Below, one piece after another: positions 7,356-16,405 of a stretch of 64,000 bases of DNA (positions are counted from its first letter, which is position 1; each line of letters starts with the position of its first letter). The translations under genes were made by a program, and so were the position numbers. Source of the DNA: Cognatundibacterium rugosum (GTDB lineage Bacteria > Pseudomonadota > Gammaproteobacteria > Burkholderiales > Burkholderiaceae_D); contig NZ_JACOGG010000001.1 in assembly GCF_014284365.1 (NCBI RefSeq), forward strand, positions 124,001-188,000, given 5' to 3'. A model generated the notes under the pieces. That model saw only the letters and a list, made by a program, of their open reading frames with translations. It did not search any database and was not told where the DNA came from.

Positions 7356-8552
7356 ATGAAACTGATCGATCCTATACTGCAATTTCAATCAGAGATACAA
7401 GAAATACGGCGCGACATCCACGCGCATCCGGAACTCTGCTATGAAGAACACCGGACTGCTGAAGTCGTGGCGAATCAGCTCACGCAATGGGGCATACCGG
7501 TAGTCCGCGGACTGGGTAAAACCGGGGTGCTGGGCATCATCCGCAATGGTGACAGCCCGCGTGCAATTGGCCTGCGTGCCGACATGGATGCCTTGCCCAT
7601 GCAAGAGCTCAATACCTTTGCCCATACCTCACGCCATGCAGGGAAAATGCATGCCTGCGGCCATGACGGTCATACCGCAATGTTATTGGGGGCGGCTAAA
7701 TATCTGGCGCAGCACCGCGACTTTGACGGCACTGTGTATTTAATTTTTCAGCCAGCCGAAGAAGGCGGTGGTGGGGCGCGAGCCATGATGCAGGATGGCT
7801 TGTTCGAGCAATATCCTATGGAGGCGGTGTTCGGCATGCATAACTGGCCCGGCATTGCGAGTGGTCATTTTGCCGTCACGCCTGGCCCTATGATGGCGTC
7901 TTCCAATGAATTTTATGTGACGGTACGCGGCAAAGGTGCGCATGCGGCGCAACCGCATAAGAGCATAGACCCAATCATGACCGCGATACAGATTGCGCAG
8001 AGCTGGCAAACCATCGTCAGCCGCAATGCCAGCCCTTTGGAATCGGCGGTGTTGTCAGTGACGCAGATTCACTCCGGCAGCGCGACCAATGTGATACCGG
8101 ATGAGGCGACGCTAATCGGCACCGTACGCGCCTTCAGTACAGAGATGATCGACCTGATCGAACGACGCATGCAGACCATCGCTCAACATACGGCTGCCGC
8201 CTTTGACGCGGAAGTCGAATTCAGCTTTAAACGCAATTATCCGCCGCTGATTAACCACGCAGCGGAAACGGCGTTTGCGACTGAGGTGATGCGCGCTGTG
8301 GTGGGTGCAGATAAAGTCGATGCCCATACTGAACCCACCATGGGTGCCGAGGATTTTGCATTTATGCTGCAAGCCAAACCCGGTTGCTATGTCTTCCTCG
8401 GGAATGGCGAAGGATCACACCGCGATGCCGGTCATGGCTTAGGCCCATGCAATCTGCATAATCCAAGCTACGACTTTAATGATGCATTGCTGCCTGTCGG
8501 CGCAACCTATTGGGTCAGGCTGGCAGAGAGCTACTTGAAAAAATCCGCCTGA
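7356..8552 (+). CDS. M20 family amidohydrolase (hippurate hydrolase/N-acyl amino acid deacylase type)
   Basis: 398 residues from the ATG at 7356, preceded by the strong site GAAGGAGACAAC. Dinuclear-metal peptidase fold: RRDIHAHPELCYEE at the N-terminus, LRADMDALPM, the metal ligands in HACGHDGHTAMLLGAA, QPAEEGGGGA (catalytic Glu) and the late GAEDFAFML. It removes acyl or carbamoyl groups from amino acids; substrate cannot be read. Position near ureide genes would also allow a carbamoyl/ureido substrate, but HipO/AbgB-like amidohydrolase is the safer name. Cytoplasmic. Confidence 0.9.
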   Translation: MKLIDPILQFQSEIQEIRRDIHAHPELCYEEHRTAEVVANQLTQWGIPVVRGLGKTGVLGIIRNGDSPRAIGLRADMDALPMQELNTFAHTSRHAGKMHACGHDGHTAMLLGAAKYLAQHRDFDGTVYLIFQPAEEGGGGARAMMQDGLFEQYPMEAVFGMHNWPGIASGHFAVTPGPMMASSNEFYVTVRGKGAHAAQPHKSIDPIMTAIQIAQSWQTIVSRNASPLESAVLSVTQIHSGSATNVIPDEATLIGTVRAFSTEMIDLIERRMQTIAQHTAAAFDAEVEFSFKRNYPPLINHAAETAFATEVMRAVVGADKVDAHTEPTMGAEDFAFMLQAKPGCYVFLGNGEGSHRDAGHGLGPCNLHNPSYDFNDALLPVGATYWVRLAESYLKKSA

Positions 8553-8596
8553 ACCCTCATATTTATCCTCTGAATTCAACTAGAAAGCGCAATAAT

Positions 8597-9175
8597 ATGG
8601 CAGACGACAAAGAATCTAACGAAGCGCAACGCAGCAGCTTCCTCGAAGAAAAAGCCTTCCAGTCCCGCACCGTACTGGTGTTTGGCACCATCAACGATAA
8701 ACTGGCGGCAGAAGTCAGCAAACGTCTGATCGCACTGGCCGCAGAATCCAAAGATCCTATCACCATGTTAGTGTCTTCCCCGGGTGGTCATGTGGAATCC
8801 GGCGATGTGATCCATGATATGGTGAAATTCATCGATGTACCGGTCAATATGGTCGGCACTGGCTGGGTCGGCAGCGCCGCAGTCAGCGTGTTCCTGTCGG
8901 TACCAAAAGAACGCCGCGTCTGCTTGCCAAATACCCGCTTCCTGATCCATCAGCCTAGCGGTGGTTGCGGTGGTCAGGCCACTGATATCGCGATACAGGC
9001 GCGTGAAATCGTCAAAGTACGGGAACGCATTTCTGCACTGATCGCACGCGAATCCGGCCAGTCTTTGGAACGCGTCACCAATGACATCGACCGCGATTAC
9101 TGGATGAGTGCAGAAGAAGCCAAAGAATACGGCCTGATTTCGCGCACTATCGTGCGTCAGGGCGAGCTGAACTAA
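8597..9175 (+). CDS. ClpP-like serine protease (non-canonical paralogue)
   Basis: 193 residues from the ATG at 8597; the longer frame runs back into the preceding gene. ClpP/crotonase fold: SSPGGHVESGDVIHDM, then TGWVGSAAVS, where Ser93 aligns with the ClpP nucleophile, RRVCLPNTRFLIHQPSGG with catalytic His118, and an Asp in VTNDIDRDYWMSAEEAKEYGLI. The triad therefore seems complete although the usual AASMG around the serine has become GSAAV. No clpX is beside it, unlike the housekeeping clpP, so this is likely a second ClpP-type subunit. Ends 24 bases before a bidirectional terminator. Confidence 0.85.
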   Translation: MADDKESNEAQRSSFLEEKAFQSRTVLVFGTINDKLAAEVSKRLIALAAESKDPITMLVSSPGGHVESGDVIHDMVKFIDVPVNMVGTGWVGSAAVSVFLSVPKERRVCLPNTRFLIHQPSGGCGGQATDIAIQAREIVKVRERISALIARESGQSLERVTNDIDRDYWMSAEEAKEYGLISRTIVRQGELN

Positions 9176-9198
9176 GCAAGCCTCATCGTAGACCCCAC

Positions 9199-9228
9199 AA
9201 AAATGGCAGAGTTAACTCTGCCATTTTT
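9199..9228. terminator. Bidirectional intrinsic terminator
   Basis: AAAAATGGCAGAG-TTAA-CTCTGCCATTTTT, a 13-bp perfect stem with A-rich and T-rich flanks. It serves the ClpP-like gene on the plus strand and the chemoreceptor gene that ends at 9251 on the minus strand. Confidence 0.92.
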
Positions 9229-9250
9229 TATGCTTACTTAAACTGCAAGA

Positions 9251-10996
9251 TCAGAATTCTTCCCAACCATCCTCATTTTGATTCGCCGATGCAGCTGCAC
9301 CTTGTTTGGCTTGTGCAGGCTTACGCACCACTGCGGCAGGACGTGGTAAAGACTTGGTCTGTGCTGCTTTGTTGCTGGACTTAGGGGCTGACTTGAACGC
9401 TGGCTTGGCTGCAGCAACCACAGGCCGGGAAGCGGCTGGTGCGCTGTACGCATCCAGCTTAAACACACTGACCACCGCACTCAGGCGATTGGTCTGTTCA
9501 TTGAGTTCAGCAGCGGATGCAGCTGCTTCCTCAACCAGTGCCGCATTTTGCTGAGTCAGAGTATCCATGTTAGACACGGCATCATTAATCTGGGAGATAC
9601 CGGCGCTTTGTTCCAGGCCTGCGGCAGTAATCTCACTGATAATGTCACTGACCCGCTTCACACTATCGACCACTTCGCTCATGGTGCTACCGGCCTGATC
9701 GACTAAACGCGTACCCTGCTCGACTTTTTCGACCGAGTCATTAATCAGTTCCTTGATTTCTTTGGCCGCGTTCGCAGACCGCTGTGCCAGATTACGAACC
9801 TCAGAAGCAACTACGGCAAAACCACGACCCTGCTCGCCCGCACGCGCGGCTTCGACTGCAGCATTCAGGGCCAGGATATTGGTCTGGAATGCGATACCAT
9901 CAATCACTGCAATGATATCGACGATTTTCTTGGACGATTCATTGATTGATCCCATGGTATGTACCACTTCAGACACCACCTGACCGCCACGCTGTGCCAC
10001 TTCCGATGCAGAATGGGATAACTGATTGGCCTGACGGGCATTGTCCGCATTGTGCTGGATGGTGGACGTAATTTCTTCCATCGACGACGCTGTTTCTTCC
10101 AGTGAGCTGGCCTGGGATTCAGTACGGTTAGACAAATCCATATTGCCATGGGCAATTTCAGATGCGGCATGACTGATTTCGTCAGTGCCATGGCGCACTT
10201 CTGTCACTACTTTTTTGAGGCTCTCATTCATCTCACGTAAGGCATCCAGCAGCAAACCGGTTTCATCATTGCTGCGCACTTCAATCTGACTGGTCAGGTC
10301 ACCGGCTGCCACCGTTTGTGCCACCTGTACCGCATAGCCGAGCGGACGCGACACGATCCCCGCAATCCAAAATGCCAACATCAGACCAATCACGATGCTG
10401 ACAGCCAGCGCAATCAGTATCAGCACGCGTGAGCGCTCATAAACAGCAATACTGTCTTTGTAGGCTTTGATCCCGCCATTGGAATTCAATTCAACCAGTT
10501 TATCGACCTGATCACGCAATTTTGCGTTGGTTTTTGACGACTCACCGCGCAATATTGTCACTGCTTCTGCCCCATTGCCGGCAGAGGCCAGATTCATCAT
10601 CTTCTCGGAGATCGCCAGATATTCCGCTGCCAGTTTGCTGTATTCCTCAAATGCTTTGCGCTCTTCTGCTTCACTGATCAAACGACTGTAATCCTGCTCA
10701 TTTTCCTTCAAGCCGGTGATCGCTTCTTTTGAGCGTTTGATATATTTCGTCACCTCTTCCGGATTTTCGGCAAACACCATCTGTGCCTCTTGAGCGCGCA
10801 GGCGTGACAAGCGTTCTTTCACGCCCATGGCAGCTTTAACACTGGGCATCCAGTTAGTGCCGAGATCAGTAGCCGACTGATTGACGCGCGCCAATTCATA
10901 GATGGCAAAAACGCCAATCGAAGCCGTCAAGACCAACAGTGCGATAAAGCCTGTCAGTAGCTTGGCACTGATTTTGAGATTTTTAAAAAACTTCAT
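9251..10996 (-). CDS. Methyl-accepting chemotaxis protein with CheR-tethering tail
   Basis: 581 residues from the Met at 10996 (MKFFKNLKISAKLL); a Met 4 codons upstream is also possible. TM1 (LLTGFIALLVLTASIGVFAI), a four-helix-bundle periplasmic sensor of about 150 residues, TM2 (ILIALAVSIVIGLMLAFWIA), HAMP, then the signalling domain with the invariant tip EAARAGEQGRGFAVVASEVR. The C-terminus is a Lys/Ala/Pro linker ending DGWEEF, a pentapeptide of the type that recruits CheR/CheB methylation enzymes. The neighbouring receptor is a paralogue lacking this tail. Confidence 0.96.
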   Translation of the reverse strand: MKFFKNLKISAKLLTGFIALLVLTASIGVFAIYELARVNQSATDLGTNWMPSVKAAMGVKERLSRLRAQEAQMVFAENPEEVTKYIKRSKEAITGLKENEQDYSRLISEAEERKAFEEYSKLAAEYLAISEKMMNLASAGNGAEAVTILRGESSKTNAKLRDQVDKLVELNSNGGIKAYKDSIAVYERSRVLILIALAVSIVIGLMLAFWIAGIVSRPLGYAVQVAQTVAAGDLTSQIEVRSNDETGLLLDALREMNESLKKVVTEVRHGTDEISHAASEIAHGNMDLSNRTESQASSLEETASSMEEITSTIQHNADNARQANQLSHSASEVAQRGGQVVSEVVHTMGSINESSKKIVDIIAVIDGIAFQTNILALNAAVEAARAGEQGRGFAVVASEVRNLAQRSANAAKEIKELINDSVEKVEQGTRLVDQAGSTMSEVVDSVKRVSDIISEITAAGLEQSAGISQINDAVSNMDTLTQQNAALVEEAAASAAELNEQTNRLSAVVSVFKLDAYSAPAASRPVVAAAKPAFKSAPKSSNKAAQTKSLPRPAAVVRKPAQAKQGAAASANQNEDGWEEF

Positions 10997-11058
10997 TTTG
11001 CACCCCACATATTGTTCGGAATCGCGCCCGGAATATCCGGGTAACGGTAAGGCGATTG

Positions 11059-12648
11059 CTATCGGCTGAGCACCGCAGCGGACAACTGGCGCTCTGTCGG
11101 GTCCAATCTGAACACGCTGACAACTTTGCTTAAATTCGCAGCCTGTTCTTGCAAAGAACTGGCCGCTGCGGCAGCCTGTTCGACCAGTGCTGCATTTTCC
11201 TGCGTCATTTGGTCGATATGTATGACGGCTGTATTGACCTGCTCGATACCGGCACTCTGTTCGCTGCTGGCCGCGGTAATTTCACTGATGATGTCACTCA
11301 CGCGCCGCACGCTGTCGACCACTTCCTGCATGGTCTTACCTGCGTCGCTGACCAGCCGGTTGCCTTGTTCCACCTGTTCGACGGAACTGGTGATAAGAGA
11401 TTTGATCTGACGCGCTGCATCGGCTGAACGTTGCGCCAGACTACGTACCTCGGAAGCCACCACGGCGAAGCCACGCCCCTGTTCTCCGGCACGCGCAGCT
11501 TCGACAGCTGCATTCAGGGCCAGAATATTGGTCTGAAAAGCAATCCCATCGATTACAGAAATAATATCCACGATCTGCTTGGAAGACGTATTGATGGAAT
11601 CCATGGTGGAGACCACATCAGACACTACTTTGCCACCACGCTGCGCCACTTCACTGGCAGAATGCGCAAGCTGGCTGGCCTGGCGCGCATTGTCATGATT
11701 GTGTTTCACCGTCGAGGTCAGTTCTTCCATCGAAGAAGCAGTTTCTTCCAGCGAGCCAGCCTGGCTCTCGGTCCGTGAAGATAAATCCATATTGCCTGTC
11801 GCGATCTCTGACGACGCAATGGCGATGGTATCGGTGCCGGCTCTTACCTGACTCACCACCGTGCACAGGCTGGCATTCATCTCTTTCAAGGCATCCAGCA
11901 ATTGTCCTGTTTCATCTTTGGAGTGGCTCTCTATACGGCTGGTCAGATCACCCGCTGCCACCGTTTTTGCCAGCTTCACCGCATGTTGTAAGGGTGTAGA
12001 AACTATCTTGGCGATCCAGTAAGCCAGGCTGATGCCAATGGCTGCACTGACTGCCATCGCCGCCAATATCCAGTTGCGCGACGATTGATAGATACGCGCA
12101 CTGTCATCGTAAGACGCCTGGCCACCTTCTACATTCAGTTTAACCATCTTATCGGCTAAGGCGAGGATGTCGGCATTCAGGGTTGAAGAGCTGCCTCTCA
12201 GTACAGCCAGCGCGGCATCTCTGTCATTTTGTATGGACAAGTCGACCAGCTTCGCATTTTCGAGCAGATACTGACTCCACTTCTGCTTATATTCCGCGAA
12301 CAGCTTACGCTCGGCTTCGACGGTAATCAGTTTTTCATAAGCGTTTTCATAGTTGTGCAGTTCGGCGGAATATTCATCAAAGCGCTTTTTATATTTCTCG
12401 ACATTTTTATTATCACCCGCTGATAACACGATCTGCATTTCCTGGGTTCTCAAGCGTGACATGCGCTCTTTGACGCCCATAGCCGCATTCACGCTAGGCA
12501 TCCAGTTCCCACCCAAGTCAACGGTGGTCTGATTTACTGCAGACAATTGGAAGATAGAAAATACGCCGAGTATGCCTGTGAGCAGCAGTAAGGAAAAAAA
12601 ACCGGCATAGAGTTTGGATGCAATGCGCAGATCGTAAAACAACTTCAT
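11059..12648 (-). CDS. Methyl-accepting chemotaxis protein
   Basis: 529 residues from MKLFYDLRIASKLYAGF (12648). It has the same layout as its neighbour: TM1, a four-helix-bundle sensor, TM2 (WILAAMAVSAAIGISLAYWI), HAMP, and a cytoplasmic coiled coil with EAARAGEQGRGFAVVASEVR. It ends ERQLSAAVLSR with no tethering pentapeptide. The two genes are tandem paralogues in the same direction with 62 bases between this stop and the next start, and the signalling halves are nearly identical, so they arose by duplication with diverged sensors. Confidence 0.95.
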   Translation of the reverse strand: MKLFYDLRIASKLYAGFFSLLLLTGILGVFSIFQLSAVNQTTVDLGGNWMPSVNAAMGVKERMSRLRTQEMQIVLSAGDNKNVEKYKKRFDEYSAELHNYENAYEKLITVEAERKLFAEYKQKWSQYLLENAKLVDLSIQNDRDAALAVLRGSSSTLNADILALADKMVKLNVEGGQASYDDSARIYQSSRNWILAAMAVSAAIGISLAYWIAKIVSTPLQHAVKLAKTVAAGDLTSRIESHSKDETGQLLDALKEMNASLCTVVSQVRAGTDTIAIASSEIATGNMDLSSRTESQAGSLEETASSMEELTSTVKHNHDNARQASQLAHSASEVAQRGGKVVSDVVSTMDSINTSSKQIVDIISVIDGIAFQTNILALNAAVEAARAGEQGRGFAVVASEVRSLAQRSADAARQIKSLITSSVEQVEQGNRLVSDAGKTMQEVVDSVRRVSDIISEITAASSEQSAGIEQVNTAVIHIDQMTQENAALVEQAAAAASSLQEQAANLSKVVSVFRLDPTERQLSAAVLSR

Positions 12649-12788
12649 GGTATTCCCCAAAAAAGTAAGGCCATCAAGATTGCTTAAAACGGATAAATCA
12701 GATCTTTACATGATAAACGACGAAAAAACAGACAATTCATCGCTTAACAAGCCACAGCTTCCTCCAGCTTAGGTGCTGTTCCGTGAAA

Positions 12789-12825
12789 ATACAAAAAGGA
12801 AAGCAAAACGGGTTTGACTTTCCTT
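12789..12825 (-). terminator. Intrinsic terminator after the PstS-like gene
   Basis: On the minus strand AAGGAAAG pairs with CTTTCCTT, extended by an inner CAAA/TTTG, and is followed by a T-rich tail. It separates the porin/PstS-like pair from the chemoreceptor genes downstream. Confidence 0.75.
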
Positions 12826-12878
12826 CTGTATATGAAGCCGGCTGCGCTGACAGACACAGCCGGATTGGCACAAATCGA

Positions 12879-13292
12879 TTACTGCAAGGTCGTAATGACT
12901 TTGACCGTAGAATCGACCGCTGACTTATCAATGTAACCAATACCGGTCGGATTCGCAGCAATTGCTTTTTTCACCTCAGCGTTAGAGCTGTACTCTTTCG
13001 GGGCGGCGGCTTTACCGGTAAACACCAGCTTAGACCAGATACCCTTCACTTCTGCCAGATCTTTATCGCAAACTTTTTTATAAAATTCTGCGCGTATAGC
13101 TGAACTTTCAGATTGATCAACTGGTGTAAACATGGCCGATTTGCCCAGAAAAAACTGGGAAGCCTGGGTCGCAGTCATCGAAGTCGCAGGATTTGCAGGA
13201 TTCACAATCACCACGATTTCACCGGCCTGTACCATGCCAGCAGCTACAATGAGAGCTAAGGCAACAGTCGTTTTATTCAAGATAGATTTCAT
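12879..13292 (-). CDS. Small PstS-like periplasmic substrate-binding protein
   Basis: About 137 residues starting MKSILNKTTVALALIVAAG with a signal peptide cleaved near VQA-GEIVVIV; two adjacent ATGs (13295, 13292) follow the site GAGGAGG. The mature part looks like a shortened phosphate-binding-like domain: NPANPATSMTATQASQFFLG, EVKGIWSKLVFTGKAAAPKE and AIAANPTGIGYIDKSAVD, the last a PstS-type motif. Full PstS proteins are over twice as long. The partner gene upstream is a porin-like protein 10 bases away, so they are co-transcribed; such pairs occur in betaproteobacteria with unknown role. No ABC permease is nearby. Confidence 0.85.
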   Translation of the reverse strand: MKSILNKTTVALALIVAAGMVQAGEIVVIVNPANPATSMTATQASQFFLGKSAMFTPVDQSESSAIRAEFYKKVCDKDLAEVKGIWSKLVFTGKAAAPKEYSSNAEVKKAIAANPTGIGYIDKSAVDSTVKVITTLQ

Positions 13293-13302
13293 CATTGCCT
13301 CC

Positions 13303-14499
13303 TCAGAATACGAAGTCGATACCTGCTGCAATCACATTCACCGGACCTGTAAAGCCTGGCTTAGGATTGACAAAGGTACCGGCTCCATCTTTTGGAGTCA
13401 GACGGTCGTACTGTACTTTCAAGGCCGCAGCTTTATGGAAATCCCAGCGCAGACCGATGCTGTTACTGGACTGCACCGCAGTCAGGGAAGCAAAGTTGTT
13501 TGCACCCGCTGTCAATGCCGCCAGAGGGCCTGTCGTTGGTAAGCCTGCCATCGTGCGAGGAGTATCCTGTTTCACTTCAGAATGGACATAGTAAGGCGTG
13601 AACGCACCGTAGCGGTAACCAAGCAGTGTGTACCAGGATGTGGTATCCGGCAGGCTGCGGCTTTCCGATTTACGCACGCCGTATTCAGACTGGACGATGA
13701 TGTTTTTCCAGTTCACGCCCAGGCCCAGCGAAGTGAACGAGGCTTTGTTATCTTTCAGGCGCAGATCATTCGCAGCAGAAGTGAAACCGAATTTTTCCAG
13801 ACCACCCAGCACCGCATTCAGAGAAGCCGAATCTTCGACACTGAATTTAGTCGTGATATGGCCGAAACGCACGGTAAATGGTCCGTTTTCCAGCACCAGA
13901 TTGATACCTGCAACCTGGCTGAACTTTGCAGTGTAACTATTTGCTGTTCCTTTAGATTCCGATTTGCCCAAAGCGAACTGGCTGGTCAGGGTGGTATCAC
14001 CAAAATCCGTCTGGTAAATCGCATCCACGCCATCCACAGTTTGCAGATTCACCTGGCTGTACATTTCGACGGGTGGACGCAGGAAGGTATTGGAATAACC
14101 GACGTTCAGATAGTCAGAAATCATATAGACCGGCAAGCCCATACGACCTACGCGGATATTCAGCTTGTCGCTAGCCTTGAATCTGGCGAATGCCCAGGTG
14201 AGTTCTGCGCCGTATTCGTCAGTGATATGCTTGCTGACCAAGCCTTGAGCAGTCAAAGAAATCCAGTCATTGGCTTTGTAGGTTGCCTGCAAACCAAAGT
14301 TAGAGTCCACGCCGGTCTTTGCAGAAGTTTTTACCCCGGCCAATTGACCCAGACGCGCAAACTCGGCGTCGTCAGAATTGCTACGTGTCAACGCAGCGGT
14401 ACCGAAACCACTCAGGGTGAAATTCGAATTTTCGTCTGCCCAGGCGCCAGAGGTCACCACAGACATCGCTAACATAGCGACTACAGGTTTCAACTTCAT
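13303..14499 (-). CDS. Porin-like outer-membrane protein
   Basis: 398 residues. Signal peptide MKLKPVVAMLAMSVVTSGAWA, then alternating strands of a porin-type beta barrel (NFTLSGFGTAALTRSN; LNIRVGRMGLPVYMISDYLN; ending VNVIAAGIDFVF with the terminal aromatic of outer-membrane barrels). AAGGAGAT just before the start is the ribosome site. It is first of a two-gene operon with the PstS-like protein. Substrate unknown. Confidence 0.88.
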   Translation of the reverse strand: MKLKPVVAMLAMSVVTSGAWADENSNFTLSGFGTAALTRSNSDDAEFARLGQLAGVKTSAKTGVDSNFGLQATYKANDWISLTAQGLVSKHITDEYGAELTWAFARFKASDKLNIRVGRMGLPVYMISDYLNVGYSNTFLRPPVEMYSQVNLQTVDGVDAIYQTDFGDTTLTSQFALGKSESKGTANSYTAKFSQVAGINLVLENGPFTVRFGHITTKFSVEDSASLNAVLGGLEKFGFTSAANDLRLKDNKASFTSLGLGVNWKNIIVQSEYGVRKSESRSLPDTTSWYTLLGYRYGAFTPYYVHSEVKQDTPRTMAGLPTTGPLAALTAGANNFASLTAVQSSNSIGLRWDFHKAAALKVQYDRLTPKDGAGTFVNPKPGFTGPVNVIAAGIDFVF

Positions 14500-14939
14500 A
14501 CTATCTCCTTGAAAGTGATTTCATTTTATCTGCTGAAAATGTTTCCCAATAGAATCGAAACTCTAAAATATTGTTTCTCAATAGTAAGACTCGAATATGA
14601 AACAATGCTGAAAAACCGATGATTCAGTGCAATTTCCCTATGGAAATTACATTGGTTCGTTGAAATATTTCTTAGATTCAAGTTAATGGATAGCGCGTCA
14701 GTTCACCAGAACATTTCACCATTTCTGACACTTTCGTGGCGAAATGCCGACAAATGCGCACTACAAAAAAGCAGGGTTTCCCAGATTTGGCGCAGATCGT
14801 GCGCTGACTCACAGCAGCATGCAGCGCATGTCGGTCGGGAAGCAGAACAGCCGGAATGGGGAAGTAAGGGAGAAGGTGGAAGTTGACTGCATGACGCAAA
14901 AGCGCTGCGTCATGCAGTCAGGATGAGTCAGAAATTCAC
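14500..14939. other. Intergenic region without a gene
   Basis: 440 bases. AT-rich on the right side of the porin start (14500-14690), where the porin promoter must lie. The remainder shows no convincing frame. It contains the long inverted repeat at 14884-14920. Confidence 0.6.
14884..14920. repeat. 15-bp perfect inverted repeat
   Basis: TGACTGCATGACGCA and its exact complement are separated by 7 bases (AAAGCGC). It follows the phosphoesterase gene on the minus strand by about 20 bases but no T-run follows, so it is either a factor-independent mRNA end-protecting hairpin or a protein site. Confidence 0.7.
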
Positions 14940-16394
14940 TCAGGATGGGACACGGCATTGTGTCCGTTGATTGTGCATATCGCACTCCGCCAGCAAGCGG
15001 CCAGCCAGATTCCATGCCTGGATAATCCAGCGCTGCCCCTTGCGCTCCATCAGCATGTAACCGACATCATTGGAATTGGTGAAGAAGTCCACCGTAGCAC
15101 CGGCCAGTGGCGTAGCCCCTGGCTGCAAAGGCATGGGCAAAGGGAAATCCAGCGAGGAACCGCCATTGCCAGATACAAACTGGGTCGGCTGTCCGGTGCT
15201 GAAAGTTAGCGCTTCGAATAAATGCACATGGCCGGACAACGTGGCCTGTACTTTTTCCGGGAACAGACGTTGCGGATGGGTCTGCTGCATCACATCCTGC
15301 AAGGCCAATGCACCGGGCCAGATTTGCAAATCACCGCCTTTACCACGTTCTACTGCGAACGCCAAGATAGGATGATGGTTGATGAAAAAATTAAAGTCGG
15401 CTTGTTCTGCGAGCTGATCGACTTGTTTAAATTGCTGCATATACGTGGCATACACGGGATCGTCTTTGGCTAACACTTTGTAGGGCACTTTAGACGAATC
15501 GAATACGATCAGCTGCGCCTGCTGGCCATCCAGACGACCCAGCGGCACCGCATACGGCGGGCTGTAATCACCCTGGCTGTCATTTGCTGCCAGATTGCAA
15601 TCCCGTCCCTCCTGCAAAGGGCGTGGATCCAGCAAACGCCACCAGCCTTGCCCGGCGCGTACGCAAGTCTCATGATTGCCGCGTACCATGACCCAGGGTG
15701 CCGTTTTCAGCAAAGCCTGAGCCGGTGCAAAGAAATCCGCCTGCCAGGTATCCCAGCCGTAGCCCCAGGGGCTGCCCGCGCATTCAGGATTGCCCTCCGG
15801 GCAGGCATTTTCGCGGTAATGGTAATCCCCTACATGCACCACCAGATCCGGTTGCAGGCGGGCTGCAGCCGTCACCATCTGGCGGAATGCCCATTTATCG
15901 CTGTCATTACAGGATTGAAAATAATTATCCGCATTTTTTAAACGACAACCGGTATCGCCGATCACCAGAATTTTCTGAGCCACTGGCTTAGGCAAAGGCA
16001 GTGCCTGACCGGCGATGCTGGCGCTTTGCACGCCCGGCTTCAGCACTGCTTCGCAAGTCAGTACCGGAAACGCGGAGGGCTTGGAATCTTCCGGCTTACT
16101 CGCGGTTTTACGCTGCGCAATGGTTGCAGCGCCAGCACGTAATTGCATGGGCATCATCTGACCATCCTGTACGATGTCGGGACAGCTGGCCGCGCTGGTC
16201 ACGGCACGCGCAATCGGCTGGCCCTGTTCACCCAGTACTACCCAGCGGCTTTGCACAGCGGCAGCGGCTTGCGTGTTATCCACCTGAGGCGCTTGCTGCA
16301 AGCTGCTGCATGCGCTCAGGATTAACATCAGTGTGGGTGTCAGTGCGCGCAGCAGCACACGCATACTGTTTGTTTGTTGACTCAGTTCTTGCAT
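14940..16394 (-). CDS. Metallophosphoesterase lipoprotein
   Basis: 484 residues. The start at 16394 is supported by AGGAGAGGGT immediately before it. A lipobox LSAC (Cys29) follows a hydrophobic stretch, so the mature protein is membrane-anchored. Calcineurin-type metal motifs occur in order: GDTGCR, GDYHY, GNHE, NHHP and GHVHL. This is a purple-acid-phosphatase-like phosphohydrolase, perhaps scavenging phosphate from organic esters in the periplasm. It starts only 11 bases after the serine hydrolase gene ends. Confidence 0.9.
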   Translation of the reverse strand: MQELSQQTNSMRVLLRALTPTLMLILSACSSLQQAPQVDNTQAAAAVQSRWVVLGEQGQPIARAVTSAASCPDIVQDGQMMPMQLRAGAATIAQRKTASKPEDSKPSAFPVLTCEAVLKPGVQSASIAGQALPLPKPVAQKILVIGDTGCRLKNADNYFQSCNDSDKWAFRQMVTAAARLQPDLVVHVGDYHYRENACPEGNPECAGSPWGYGWDTWQADFFAPAQALLKTAPWVMVRGNHETCVRAGQGWWRLLDPRPLQEGRDCNLAANDSQGDYSPPYAVPLGRLDGQQAQLIVFDSSKVPYKVLAKDDPVYATYMQQFKQVDQLAEQADFNFFINHHPILAFAVERGKGGDLQIWPGALALQDVMQQTHPQRLFPEKVQATLSGHVHLFEALTFSTGQPTQFVSGNGGSSLDFPLPMPLQPGATPLAGATVDFFTNSNDVGYMLMERKGQRWIIQAWNLAGRLLAECDMHNQRTQCRVPS

Positions 16395-16405
16395 ACCCTC
16401 TCCTG

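Noticed and set aside
13582-14472. 296-codon plus-strand frame opposite the porin gene
   Set aside because: Antisense shadow of a well-supported porin; no recognisable product.
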